Shown here one piece after another: positions 1 through 9,845 of a stretch of DNA of 64,000 nucleotides. The notes beneath the pieces are model-generated. The model was not told the DNA's origin, did not search any database, and saw only the letters and a list, made by a program, of their open reading frames with translations. Source of the DNA: Saprospiraceae bacterium (GTDB lineage: Bacteria > Bacteroidota > Bacteroidia > Chitinophagales > Saprospiraceae); the NCBI GenBank assembly GCA_029262995.1, contig JAJCYH010000006.1, positions 1 through 64,000 of the forward strand, written 5' to 3'. Made by a program: the position numbers and the translations under genes. Position 1 is the stretch's first letter, and each line of letters starts with the position of its first letter.

Positions 1-3000
1 AGTGTAAGTGCTTCAGGTGGCGTTGCGCCATACGGTTTTGATTGGGGTGGTGAGAATCCACTTGCCTTGAGTATGGGCACTTATGTGGTAACTGTAACTG
101 ATGATAATGGCTGTACGAGTTCGTGCAGTGTAACGATAAATGAACCACCACTTTTGATATGTAATATCACAAAGATTCAAGACGTAAGTTGTATTGGAGG
201 CACTGATGGACAAGCGAGTGTAAGTGCTTCAGGTGGTGTTACGCCATACAGTTTTGATTGGGGTGGTGAGAATCCACTAGCCTTGAGTATGGGCACTTAT
301 GTGGTAACTGTAACTGATGATAATGGCTGTACGAGTACGTGCAGTCTGACGATAAATGAACCACTACTTTTAATATGTAGTATCACAAAGATTCAAGAAG
401 TAAGTTGTATTGGTGGCACTGATGGACAAGCAAGTATAAGTGCTTCAGGAGGCGTTACGCCATATAGTTTTGATTGGGGTGGAGAGAATCCACTGGCCTT
501 GAGTAAGGGTACTTATGTCGTAACTGTAACAGATGATAATGGCTGTATGAATACGTGCAGTGTAACGATAAACGAACCACCACTTTTGATATGTAATATC
601 ACAAATATTCAAGATGTGAGTTGTTTTGATGGTAATGATGGCCAAGCGAGTGTAAGTGCTTCAGGTGGCGTTGCGCCATACGGTTTTGATTGGGGTGGTG
701 AGAATCCACTAGCATTAAGTATGGGTACATATGTGGTAACGGTAACAGATGATAATAGCTGTACAAGTACGTGCAGTGTATCGATTAATGAACCTCCAAT
801 ATTGACATGTAGTATCACTAAGATCCAAGATGTAAGTTGTTTTGGTGGTACTGATGGACAAGCGAGTGTAAGTGCTTCAGGAGGCGTTTCGCTATACGGT
901 TTTGATTGGGGTGGAGAGAACCCTCTGGCCTTGAGTATGGGCACTTATGTCGTAACCGTAACAGATGATAATGGCTGTACGAGTACGTGCAGTGTAACGT
1001 TAAATGAACCTCCATTGCTAACATGTAGTATTACAAAAATTCAAGACGTAAGTTGTTTTGGTGGCACTGATGGACAAGCAAGTATAGGTGCTTCAGGTGG
1101 TGTTGCACCATACGGTTTTGATTGGGGTGGAGAGAACCCTCTGGCCTTGAGTATGGGTACATATGTAGTAACAGTTACAGATGGAAATAATTGTACTAGT
1201 ACATGTAGTGTAACGATAAATGAACCTCCTCCATTGGATTGCGCTATGGCTATGATTCAAGATGTCAGCTGCTTTGGTGGCAATGATGGCCAAGCGAGTA
1301 TAAGTGCTTGGGGAGGAACTTTTCCATATGATTATGATTGGGGCGGAATGAATGCGTACGCTTTAAGAACAGGGATTTCTGAAGTCACAGTAACAGATAA
1401 TAACGAATGCACATGTATTTCTAGTGTGATGATTAACGAGCCATTACTACTGACTTGTAGTATCACTAAGCTCCAAGATGTAAGTTGTTTTGGTGGTACA
1501 GATGGACAAGCGAGTGTAAGTGCCTCTGGTGGTGTTGCACCATACGGATTTGATTGGGGAGCTGAGAATTCTATGGCATTGAGTGTTGGCAGCTATGTAG
1601 TAACGGTAACAGATGATAATGGCTGTATGAGCACTTGCGGTGTTTCTATAGATGAACCTCCATTATTAACTTGTAATATCACTAAGATTCAGGACGTAAG
1701 TTGTTTTAATGGAACTGATGGACAAGTGAGTGTAAGTGCTTCAGGAGGCGTTACGCCATACAATTATGACTGGGGTGGCGAAAATGCTTTGGCATTGAGT
1801 GTTGGCAGCTATGTAGTAACGGTAACAGATGATAATAGCTGTACTAGTACGTGCAGTGTAACGATAAACGAACCATCACTTTTGACATGTAATATCACTA
1901 AGATTCAAGATGTAAGTTGTTATGGTGGAATTGATGGACAAGCAAGTGCTAGTGCCTCCGGAGGGTCCCTTCCTTATAATTTTGACTGGGGAGGTGAAGA
2001 TCCTTTGGTATTAAGTATTGGAACATATGTAGTTACAGTTACAGACGGGAATAATTGTACAAGTACTTGTAGTGTGACGATAAATGAGCCACCTTCTATG
2101 ACTTGTAGTATTGTCAAGATCCAGGATGTAAGTTGTAATGGTGATAATGATGGCCAAGCTAGTGTAAGTGCTACTGGTGGTATATCACCATATGACTTTG
2201 ATTGGGGTGGCGAAGATTCACAAACTTTAAGTTCAGGTACATATATCGTAACTGTAACTGATGCTAACAATTGCATTAGTACATGCAATGTGACCATAAA
2301 TGAGCCACCTTCAATAGCTTGTAGCATTGTTAAGCTCCAAGATGTAAGTTGTTTTGGTGGTAATGATGGTCAAGCAAGTGTAAGTGCCTCAGGTGGTGTA
2401 TCACCATACGATTTTGATTGGGGCGGCGAAACCCCATTGGCTTTAAATTCAGGCTTATATGTCGTAACAGTAACAGATGATAATGGTTGTACAAGCACTT
2501 GTAGTGTGACAGTAAGCGAACCTTCATTATTAACATGTAATATTGAATTAGTACAAGAAATAAGTTGCTATGGTGGCTCCGATGGTAGGGCAGAAGTAAA
2601 TCCACAAGGTGGGGTTGAACCTTATCAAGTAGACTGGGGACCGGTAGATGCAGATGCTTTATCAGCTGGCATATATCAGGTGACCGTAACAGATGCAAAT
2701 AATTGCCTTAGCTATTGCAGTATAGAAGTAGATCAATATGAACCTCTTGAGTGTGATTTGATTTCTTTAAATCATGTGGATTGCTATGGTTATAATACTG
2801 GAAGTATCCAATTGTCTGCAATAGGTGGTAAAGCTCCTTATCAAATAGATTGGGGCGGAGTCAATCCTTCTGCACTATCATCAGGTACTTATGAACCTAC
2901 TATCACAGATCAAAATGGTTGTTTGATTACTTGTCGAATGATTATAGATGAACCTGATGAATTAATTTGCAGTACAATTATCACGGAAGAATCTTGTGTT

Positions 3001-5274
3001 CCTAATGATGGAACGATAACAGTATTCGTTGAGGGTGGTGTCTCTCCATTTTCTTATAGCATAGATGGAGGTAACAGTTATCAAAGTCAAAGTTTGTTTG
3101 AAGGATTAAGTCATGGAGATTATGAGGTCATTATTATGGATGCAAATGCATGTACTGTTATTTGTAATACTGAATTACTACCTGATTGCTATGATCTTTC
3201 CTTGACTATAAATTTGATGAGTATAGGTAATTTTGTTCCAGGAACACACCTAAGCTACAGTTTGCGTGTTGAAAATCAAGGAACACTTCCGGCTACTAAT
3301 ATAGAAATTGAAGATAATTTTGAAAATGGATTAGTCTATTTAAGCAATAATGCAAATGATAATGCTAACATTTCTGAAATAACAAATACTAGATACAGAA
3401 TAGGATTATTATTACCTGGGCAGGAAGTAATATTGCAATTAAACTTCGTGATCGATATCGACTATGAAGGTGAAACATTAATGAACAAAGCTCAGATCGT
3501 ACTTGATGATGGTGATGATTACGATAGTGATCCAAATACAGATGATACTATTGATGAAGATGGTGATGGAAATGGTGATGATGATGATGAATCCGAAATT
3601 TTAGTTGAAGTTTATAATAGAATGGAAATTGGGGATTATGTGTGGTTGGATAAAAATGGAAATGGAATTCAAGAATTGAATGAGTCAGGAATAAAAGATA
3701 TAGATGTTTGGCTATATAATTCTAGAGATTTATTAGTGCAAAAGGTAAAAACTAATGAAAACGGATATTATCTATTCTCAGATGTCATTCCAAGTACCTA
3801 TTATTTGAAATTCATCTATCCTGATGCTTATAAGCCAACCTTATCCAACAGAGGGAATTTGGATTCAGAAGATAGCGACTTAGATAATACGAATGGACCA
3901 AAGACTACTAAAAAATATAATATCAAAACCAATAATTATACAATCGATGTAGGTTTGATTAAATGTACTACAATATCAGGGACAATCTGGTATGATTATA
4001 ATGAAAATGACATAGAAGATTCTGCAGAAAATGGTATTAACGGTATGAAAGTAGAACTATATAAGTTTGAAAATAACGATTGGGTTTATTGGGATGTTAT
4101 CTATTCAGGTCTCAAACCTGGTACTCCTTCTGATGATGGATATTATGAATTTTGTGTAGATCCTGGAAGATATTATATTAAATTCAAAAATGCGCCTGCG
4201 GCCTTAGTATCTGTAATTCCTTTTGCAGGAAACGAACAGAATAGCAGTAAGGTTACCGGAAGAAACGGTCAAGGTACAACTGAAGTGATTGAGGTATTGT
4301 CAAGTGAAGAATACAATTATATAAATGCTGGATATTATCCTATGGGATCAATAGGAGATTTTATTTGGTTGGACTCAAATGACAATGGAATCAAAGATTC
4401 CAATGAGCCAGGTGTATCAAATATTACAATTAGAGCAATAAATTCAGAAGGAGAAATAGTATCTCAAGTTGAAAGTGATTCTGAAGGTCATTATATCGTT
4501 GATTACTTAGAAAAAGATGATTATTACCTAGAGGTTGACTTGCCTTATGGTATGCAATTTACTGAAGCTAATGTTGGAACAGATGAACTGTTAGATTCTG
4601 ATGTAGATGGATCAAATGGTGAAGGAACTACTCAAATGATGAGTATATTTCCAGGAACACATTTGCCAGATGTTAATATCGGTGTTTTGGAAAGTATTCT
4701 CCCTGTGGAATGGATAAGTTTTATTGGTAGGCAGCAAACAAATAAAAACTATTTAGAATGGACAGTCGGAGATGAAATAAACGTTAGTCACTACATGGTT
4801 GAAAAATCCTTGACTGGCGAATTTAATTTCGATGAAATTGGTCAAGTGGATTATCGTGAAACTTTAGAATATCCAAAAGTTTATAATTTCTCGGACTATA
4901 ATATTGGAAGTGCTGAAGTTAATTTTTATCGAATTAAACAGGAGGATTTTAATGGTAGCTTCAATTATAGCAAAATCATTTCAATTCAATCAGAAACTTT
5001 TGCATTTGATAATTTGCAAATAGGAATGTTCCCAAATCCTGCACAAGATAGGGTCATGTTAAAATTTGATCACTATACAAATATTGAAAATGGTGAAGTA
5101 CTATTCTTAAATGGAGCTGGGGAAGTTGTTAAGAAAGAATTTATTAAAAACGAAATTATTTCTCCTGATAGACCACTGTCTTTTGATATATCAGATTTAC
5201 CGGAAGGTATTTATAGTTGGGTATTATTAATTGACGATTTCAGTGCAGTTGATCGAATTGTTATTATAAAGTAA
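1..5274 (+). CDS. Giant SprB-repeat surface protein with T9SS sorting domain (5' end outside window)
   Basis: The frame is open from base 1, so the signal peptide and the first repeats lie outside the window. About 1,757 residues are visible. Residues 1 to about 1060 are some fifteen tandem SprB-type repeats (PF13573) of 72 residues, each with QDVSCFGG, DGQASVSASGG, FDWGG, GTYVVTVTD and CSVTINEPP; the last three have diverged. Next come a DUF11-like beta-sandwich (about 1065-1165), an Asp-rich linker (to about 1200), three SdrD-B/Cna-B-like domains opening with IGDYVWLD, ISGTIWYD and IGDFIWLD (to about 1560), a fibronectin-like domain, and a type A T9SS sorting domain (FPNPAQDRV at 1677, GIYSWVLL). 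SprB of Flavobacterium is a mobile gliding adhesin; here a cell-surface adhesin role is inferred. The DNA repeat (216 bp) is nearly identical between early units, so copy number may vary. Confidence 0.93.
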   Translation, partial: SVSASGGVAPYGFDWGGENPLALSMGTYVVTVTDDNGCTSSCSVTINEPPLLICNITKIQDVSCIGGTDGQASVSASGGVTPYSFDWGGENPLALSMGTYVVTVTDDNGCTSTCSLTINEPLLLICSITKIQEVSCIGGTDGQASISASGGVTPYSFDWGGENPLALSKGTYVVTVTDDNGCMNTCSVTINEPPLLICNITNIQDVSCFDGNDGQASVSASGGVAPYGFDWGGENPLALSMGTYVVTVTDDNSCTSTCSVSINEPPILTCSITKIQDVSCFGGTDGQASVSASGGVSLYGFDWGGENPLALSMGTYVVTVTDDNGCTSTCSVTLNEPPLLTCSITKIQDVSCFGGTDGQASIGASGGVAPYGFDWGGENPLALSMGTYVVTVTDGNNCTSTCSVTINEPPPLDCAMAMIQDVSCFGGNDGQASISAWGGTFPYDYDWGGMNAYALRTGISEVTVTDNNECTCISSVMINEPLLLTCSITKLQDVSCFGGTDGQASVSASGGVAPYGFDWGAENSMALSVGSYVVTVTDDNGCMSTCGVSIDEPPLLTCNITKIQDVSCFNGTDGQVSVSASGGVTPYNYDWGGENALALSVGSYVVTVTDDNSCTSTCSVTINEPSLLTCNITKIQDVSCYGGIDGQASASASGGSLPYNFDWGGEDPLVLSIGTYVVTVTDGNNCTSTCSVTINEPPSMTCSIVKIQDVSCNGDNDGQASVSATGGISPYDFDWGGEDSQTLSSGTYIVTVTDANNCISTCNVTINEPPSIACSIVKLQDVSCFGGNDGQASVSASGGVSPYDFDWGGETPLALNSGLYVVTVTDDNGCTSTCSVTVSEPSLLTCNIELVQEISCYGGSDGRAEVNPQGGVEPYQVDWGPVDADALSAGIYQVTVTDANNCLSYCSIEVDQYEPLECDLISLNHVDCYGYNTGSIQLSAIGGKAPYQIDWGGVNPSALSSGTYEPTITDQNGCLITCRMIIDEPDELICSTIITEESCVPNDGTITVFVEGGVSPFSYSIDGGNSYQSQSLFEGLSHGDYEVIIMDANACTVICNTELLPDCYDLSLTINLMSIGNFVPGTHLSYSLRVENQGTLPATNIEIEDNFENGLVYLSNNANDNANISEITNTRYRIGLLLPGQEVILQLNFVIDIDYEGETLMNKAQIVLDDGDDYDSDPNTDDTIDEDGDGNGDDDDESEILVEVYNRMEIGDYVWLDKNGNGIQELNESGIKDIDVWLYNSRDLLVQKVKTNENGYYLFSDVIPSTYYLKFIYPDAYKPTLSNRGNLDSEDSDLDNTNGPKTTKKYNIKTNNYTIDVGLIKCTTISGTIWYDYNENDIEDSAENGINGMKVELYKFENNDWVYWDVIYSGLKPGTPSDDGYYEFCVDPGRYYIKFKNAPAALVSVIPFAGNEQNSSKVTGRNGQGTTEVIEVLSSEEYNYINAGYYPMGSIGDFIWLDSNDNGIKDSNEPGVSNITIRAINSEGEIVSQVESDSEGHYIVDYLEKDDYYLEVDLPYGMQFTEANVGTDELLDSDVDGSNGEGTTQMMSIFPGTHLPDVNIGVLESILPVEWISFIGRQQTNKNYLEWTVGDEINVSHYMVEKSLTGEFNFDEIGQVDYRETLEYPKVYNFSDYNIGSAEVNFYRIKQEDFNGSFNYSKIISIQSETFAFDNLQIGMFPNPAQDRVMLKFDHYTNIENGEVLFLNGAGEVVKKEFIKNEIISPDRPLSFDISDLPEGIYSWVLLIDDFSAVDRIVIIK

Positions 5275-5441
5275 AAATCAGAATATTCTATATTCAATAA
5301 ATAATTTAATGATATGCCTTTGCAGTATTAATTATTATTGAATGCATACCTATATATAAAATTGAAGTGCTGCGTGTTTGTTTATCCTTAATCAGATAAG
5401 TGAATTAAATTGTAATTGAATAATATTAACACTCCCTTTTT

Positions 5442-5473
5442 GCCGGAGTAATAGTCCTTACTCCGGCTTTTTT
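5442..5473 (+). terminator. Rho-independent terminator of the SprB-repeat gene
   Basis: A perfect 10-bp stem, GCCGGAGTAA paired with TTACTCCGGC around a six-base loop, is followed by six T on the + strand. It lies 170 bases after the stop codon. The last codons of the decayed minus-strand DUF2130 gene overlap it. Confidence 0.85.
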
Positions 5474-6551
5474 AATGCTTCAATATAACTAATTGAATTT
5501 CCTGCTAGTCCTTGTATAGATCCATACATTGAAGAAGTGTTGAGAAGTACTATTGGAATTTGCTTTTCTCTTTGGTTCCAAATCTTCTGCATCGCATTTT
5601 TTACTTTTTCCAAATCATTTTGCATTTGAGTGGAGCCTTCGACTATTCCTTCTACTTGAAGTTTGAATTCATAACTGGTAAGATAGGCATAAAGCATTTA
5701 CATCTTGTCACCTTTATTAACTTCTGCCTCTTTAACTTTGTCAAGTCTTATTAGAGAATCTCTTAACACATATGAAAGGCTTTTGAATTGATCGAAGTAA
5801 CATATCTAATTAGCATTCAGCATTCCCATTCTTTCAAAACCCTTAGGATAGGACTGCGTGACTAGGACCCCAACATCATTGACGATCGATCTGATGTCTG
5901 CTTTGAATTTTTCTATCCAGCTAGGTTGGAAGTCTTTAGTTCTTTAACTTTCGTAGTAGATGAGGCCACAAGCCAATTTGATTCTTGTATTTATTACTTG
6001 TATACAACCTCCTCCTCTTGCCCTTTCTTAATTTCTTCAATTTTATCTAATGGAAAGTTTTGAGATAAAAAGTCAGTCCTCTATCACCAACTCATGGACT
6101 TGTCCCTGCAGCTGCGTAGAGCCTTGCTCAGACTTTCTCTTCATCTCTACTATCAGTGCCTTTTGTTGTTCAAGCATTTTGTCCTTCTCTAACAATTTCA
6201 TTTGAACTTCTTAATGCGACCTTTTCTGAATTTGTTCTTCTTTAACAATTGGTTCTTCTCTGAGCTAGCATTGGAATTTAAGTTGTAGATCTTTATCTAG
6301 TTCTTGAATTTGTATTATCAGTTTTTCAAGCTGTATCTATTTGTCTCTTCGAAACCCTTCATCTGTTCCTCGAGTAAGTTTTTGGATGTATTTAGGTCTT
6401 TGATCCACTCTTCTTTTTTCTTTTGAAATTCTTTTTTTATCCTAGCTTTTAGTTTGCTTGCTACATTTTCTTCAACATCAAAATTAAATTGACAATTAGG
6501 GCAAGTGATTTTTTCTATCGAATTAATAGTTTTCAGCTTATCGAATAACAA
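5458..6551 (-). pseudogene. Decayed DUF2130 gene
   Basis: Pieces of one DUF2130 protein (PF09903) follow in the right order on the minus strand but in different frames. The N-terminus (6551-6318) has the family zinc-type motif CPNCQFNFDVEE and a Lys/Glu-rich coiled coil. A middle piece near 5940-5815 reads WIEKFKADI, GVLVTQ and PKGFERMG. Near 5790-5700 it reads YVLRDSLIRLDKVKEAE. The end (5697-5458) reads YAYLTSYEF, MQKIWNQREKQI and MYGSIQGLAG. An in-frame TAA separates the last two pieces (DKM, stop, MLYAYLTS), and other stops and frame changes lie between 5820 and 6320. The total span would give about 365 residues, shorter than the usual 400 or more, so deletions are likely too. It cannot be translated as one protein. 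Confidence 0.85.
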
Positions 6552-6597
6552 ATATAAAGCATATAATACAGCATGATTTATCTAAAAGAAATATTCT

Positions 6598-6679
6598 GCG
6601 ATAGGGATAGTAGCGGGTTCTCCAAAGGAGATATGAGCGTATAGCCCGATACTGATCTGAATTATAAAGATCAGTAATC
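6598..6679. repeat. Intergenic palindromic element plus hairpin
   Basis: On the minus strand this reads ATCGGGCTATACGCTC, a small hairpin CTCC-TTT-GGAG (6620-6630), then CCGCTACTATCCCTATCGC. From memory this layout (GGGCTAT-CGCT, central hairpin, CTATCCCTATCGC) resembles short structured intergenic elements of Bacteroidota genomes; that match is recall, not a search. Beside it, GATACTGATCT (6648-6658) pairs with AGATCAGT-A-ATC (6668-6679). The unit sits just downstream of gpsA, so it may form the 3' end of that transcript. It has no U-tract. Confidence 0.45.
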
Positions 6680-6685
6680 GCCCAA

Positions 6686-7717
6686 TCAAATAAAATCTAC
6701 ATCGATTTCTAGAGGATTGTTCACCAACTCTAAAAGTGCTTTGGTTACACTATAATCTTCATAGACAACTTTGTATAGGGTAGTGGTGATTGGTGCTTTC
6801 AATTGGGCAGATGTTACGATACGGTAAGCAAATTTTATCGTTCTATAACCTTCAGCAACCTCATCCATTGTTGATAATATCTCTGACACCTTTTTACCTT
6901 CTGCGAGATGGCTCCCAAAAGTGTAATTACGACTTTGATTACTTGTTGCGGTTGCAATAAGGTCTCCTACACCAGCAGTACCTAAGAATGGTCTAATTTC
7001 GGCCCCTACGGCTTTTGCAATAATTATCATCTCTCTCAATCCTCTGGTTAAAAGCAAGGCTTCCATATTTTTTCCAAATCCAAGTTTGTTCATTATCCCC
7101 GAAGCTATAGCTATTATGTTTTTTAAGGCACCGGCAAGTTCTATTCCTTTCAGATTATACGAACCGTAGACGATAAACTCTTTGGATGAAAGCACTTCCC
7201 TCCCTATTTGTATGACTTCATCAAATTCTGAGGCTATTACAGTTGCAGCGGGTTGTCCTGCTAAAATTTCTTTTGCAAGGTTTGGTCCTGCCAAAGCCCC
7301 AGTTCTGATTACACTGGTTTCTTGACGAATGACCTCACTCATTGTGAATACAGTCTTTTTAATTGTTCGTATATCTACAGCACGTTCAAATTCTTCAGAA
7401 ACATCTAGACCCTTGGTACCGTGAATCATTAAATGCCCCGGGCCAACATGAGGAGCTAAACTTTTAATGGCGTCACGAAAATTTTCTGATGGCAGGACAG
7501 GAAAAATAAGAGAACACTCCTTGCCTATGTTTTCAATATGTGATGTTGCACTTATGCGAGTGCTAAGCTTAAAGTCTTTAATACAATTGTTATTATTGAT
7601 ATTATTGACAATTTCAGGTCTTCTGCTATACATTAACACATCATTGTTTTTGGAAAGCAATCGAGCGATTGCAGTACCAAATGAACCAGCACCCAAAACT
7701 CCTATACGTCGATTCAT
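6686..7717 (-). CDS. gpsA: Glycerol-3-phosphate dehydrogenase (NAD(P)+)
   Basis: Reduces dihydroxyacetone phosphate to sn-glycerol 3-phosphate for phospholipid synthesis, in the cytosol. The N-terminus has the Rossmann motif GVLGAGSFGTAIA, followed by MYSRRPE. The middle has TKGLD, GALAGPNLAKEI and the catalytic-lysine region GALKNIIAIASGI, and the C-terminal part has GTAGVGDLIATATS and SRNYTFG, all family signatures. Length is 343 residues, normal for GpsA. I chose the ATG at 7717 over the TTG two codons upstream because the conserved N-terminus starts directly after it. It stands alone between the decayed DUF2130 gene and yidC. Confidence 0.95.
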   Translation of the reverse strand: MNRRIGVLGAGSFGTAIARLLSKNNDVLMYSRRPEIVNNINNNNCIKDFKLSTRISATSHIENIGKECSLIFPVLPSENFRDAIKSLAPHVGPGHLMIHGTKGLDVSEEFERAVDIRTIKKTVFTMSEVIRQETSVIRTGALAGPNLAKEILAGQPAATVIASEFDEVIQIGREVLSSKEFIVYGSYNLKGIELAGALKNIIAIASGIMNKLGFGKNMEALLLTRGLREMIIIAKAVGAEIRPFLGTAGVGDLIATATSNQSRNYTFGSHLAEGKKVSEILSTMDEVAEGYRTIKFAYRIVTSAQLKAPITTTLYKVVYEDYSVTKALLELVNNPLEIDVDFI

Positions 7718-7811
7718 GATCAATATTAGATTAGCTGTATATAAATCTTAGCGATTAAATTACTTTAAAGAACTTAAATTAAAGTAAAGCAATCAAAGCT
7801 TGACTGAAATT

Positions 7812-9692
7812 TTATTTCTTTTTCTTTTTTTGTTGGGCTTGTTTTTTCTGAATTTCTTGTTGTTTTTGCATGGCTTGTTCCAGCTTTGTTTGAAAACCGC
7901 CTTTCTTTTTGGGTTTTGATTTTGCTACCATCAGCTGCTCTCGAATTTTACTTTCATCAAAAATAAAGTTTTTAGTGACGATGGTTTGACCCACATTAAA
8001 TAAGTTACTGAAAAACATATAACAGGTTAATCCAGAAGCATAACCATTAAAGAAAACAAGGAAGGTAACAGGCATTAGATACTGTATGTATTTCATGGCA
8101 GGGTTAGCTGACATATCCATATGCTTCATGTTATAAAATGAATACAAAACAGTAGAGATTGCCCATAGGATTGTAAACAAACTGATATGTGATCCGAATG
8201 CAGGAATTTCAAATGGCAAGTAAGCAATAACATCATAAGAAGATAAATCCGTAGCCCAAAGAAAAGATTCTTGTCTAAAAGTTATTGAGGCAGGGAAAAA
8301 TCGAAATAGGGCATACCAAATCGGCATCTGGGCGATCATAGGAAGACAACCTCCTAATGGACTGACACCATATTCTCGATAGATTTTCATAGTCTCCATC
8401 TGAGATTTTTGAGCGTCGTCTTTGTATTTTTCTTTCAATCCTGCTAACTCAGGTTTAAGAGCTCCCATCTTGGCTTGGGAATAGAGCATTTTATACATCA
8501 GAGGATACAAAAGCATTTTAATGATGAAAATCAATACAATGATTACAATGCCTTTGCTGCCGATGTATTTAGAAAGAAAATTAAAGGAAGGTCTCATAAT
8601 CCAACGATTGATCGTTCCAAAAATGGATCGTCCAAAAGGTATGATTTGTTCCAAGCCATTATCGTATTTCAATAAGTTTTCAAACTCATTAGGACCGATG
8701 AATATTTCAAATTCTAAAGTTTGATTTCTAGTGATAGCCACCGGAATATCTCCTTCGGATTTTAACAATTTAAGATCTTCATTGTCATCTTCTGACATGA
8801 CTGTTTCAAATTGAGCGTTTTCAAACTTTACATTTTCAGTGATCAATGAAGTATTGAAAAACTGATTAACATGCGATACCCACTCAATTCTTTCTGTATT
8901 CACTACCTCTTGATCATCAGAACGGCATGAGCAATAGTCTGAATCTTCATTTACTTTTTTGAAATATACCGTAGAATAGTATTTTTCGAAATTGGTGTTA
9001 AGCTCGATTCTGTCTAGGTAATTATGCCAAACGAATCGGATTGCATTTTTTTGGTTATCCAATAGAAGGTCCATCCCTTCCAATTCTATGTTAAAGTCTA
9101 ATTGATAACCATTGTCTGCCAGACTATAGACTTGAGTTATAGATTGTCCAGGTCCCAGATCCGCTTTCATCCTGATGGTTTTACCTTTGACGGAAGGAGT
9201 GAAATATAAATCAGCAGTATTAATCGTACCGTAGCTTTTGGTAGGAAGTAAGAAATCAAATCTATTTTTTTTGTCCTCAAGAAGTGAAAGGGGAGATTTA
9301 GTTCTGTTATGAAGTGAATCTTCTTCAACCTTCATATGGTTTTTAAGGACTGCTTCCGAAATCTTTGCCCCTTTTGAATCAAAGAAGATTTTAATGTCTT
9401 TGTTTTCAAGGCTGGTAATTTTAGACTCTCCAACCATGGCTTGAGCTATTGTGCCATAACTACCTTCAAGTTCAGTTCTACGTAAAGAGTCATTGACTGT
9501 AGGAACTTCTTCTTTTATTAATGGTTGCTTGGTAGAACTGTCGGTGCTTTTCTCCATTAACTTCACCTGAGTTATTGAATCTTGCATGGCTTCAGCTCGT
9601 GCTATTTCTGCAGTGGAAGGCTTGGTGTAGATGTAATAGCCTACGAAAACGATAAAAAGTAGAAGTACACCTATTCCCTGATTTCTGTCCAT
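7812..9692 (-). CDS. yidC: Membrane protein insertase YidC
   Basis: Inserts and folds inner-membrane proteins, alone or with SecYEG. The first membrane segment (GIGVLLLFIVFVGYYIYT) is followed by a large periplasmic beta-domain (to about 350). The conserved 60KD_IMP core then runs through INRWIMRPSFNFLS, GIVIIVLIFIIKMLLYP, SPLGGCLPMIAQMPIWYALF, a third hydrophobic hairpin, and a very Lys/Gln-rich tail ending in KKKKK, usual for Bacteroidota. With the ATG at 9692 the protein is 626 residues and begins MDRNQG. An upstream in-frame ATG (9773) adds 27 non-family residues, and the promoter -7 element at 9731-9738 lies between the two, so the shorter form is preferred. Confidence 0.95.
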   Translation of the reverse strand: MDRNQGIGVLLLFIVFVGYYIYTKPSTAEIARAEAMQDSITQVKLMEKSTDSSTKQPLIKEEVPTVNDSLRRTELEGSYGTIAQAMVGESKITSLENKDIKIFFDSKGAKISEAVLKNHMKVEEDSLHNRTKSPLSLLEDKKNRFDFLLPTKSYGTINTADLYFTPSVKGKTIRMKADLGPGQSITQVYSLADNGYQLDFNIELEGMDLLLDNQKNAIRFVWHNYLDRIELNTNFEKYYSTVYFKKVNEDSDYCSCRSDDQEVVNTERIEWVSHVNQFFNTSLITENVKFENAQFETVMSEDDNEDLKLLKSEGDIPVAITRNQTLEFEIFIGPNEFENLLKYDNGLEQIIPFGRSIFGTINRWIMRPSFNFLSKYIGSKGIVIIVLIFIIKMLLYPLMYKMLYSQAKMGALKPELAGLKEKYKDDAQKSQMETMKIYREYGVSPLGGCLPMIAQMPIWYALFRFFPASITFRQESFLWATDLSSYDVIAYLPFEIPAFGSHISLFTILWAISTVLYSFYNMKHMDMSANPAMKYIQYLMPVTFLVFFNGYASGLTCYMFFSNLFNVGQTIVTKNFIFDESKIREQLMVAKSKPKKKGGFQTKLEQAMQKQQEIQKKQAQQKKKKK

Positions 9693-9730
9693 GTGTGTTT
9701 CTCTTGTTGGTTGAATCTTAAAAAACGCTG

Positions 9731-9738
9731 CAAAGTTA
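9731..9738 (-). promoter_or_regulatory. Promoter -7 element (TAACTTTG) for yidC
   Basis: The minus strand reads TAACTTTG, a perfect match to the Bacteroidota -7 consensus TAnnTTTG, about 40 bases before the ATG at 9692. No convincing TTG -33 box was seen at the usual distance. It decides the yidC start in favour of the shorter protein. Confidence 0.55.
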
Positions 9739-9845
9739 CAATTTTGAGACTTTGAAGCGCAGATTAAACGCATTTTCTTAAGAATCAGGTTCAGATGATC
9801 TAGGAATCAACCTGAAATACAAAGAAGGCTTTGAATTACAACCCT

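Noticed and set aside
13-2698. Long minus-strand frames opposite the SprB repeats
   Set aside because: They are shadows of the repeated + strand code and have no independent protein features.
5442-5473. Bidirectional terminator serving the DUF2130 gene
   Set aside because: There is no T run on the minus side and that gene's own end overlaps the stem.
9693-9773. 27-residue N-terminal extension of YidC
   Set aside because: It has no family similarity and begins upstream of the -7 promoter element.
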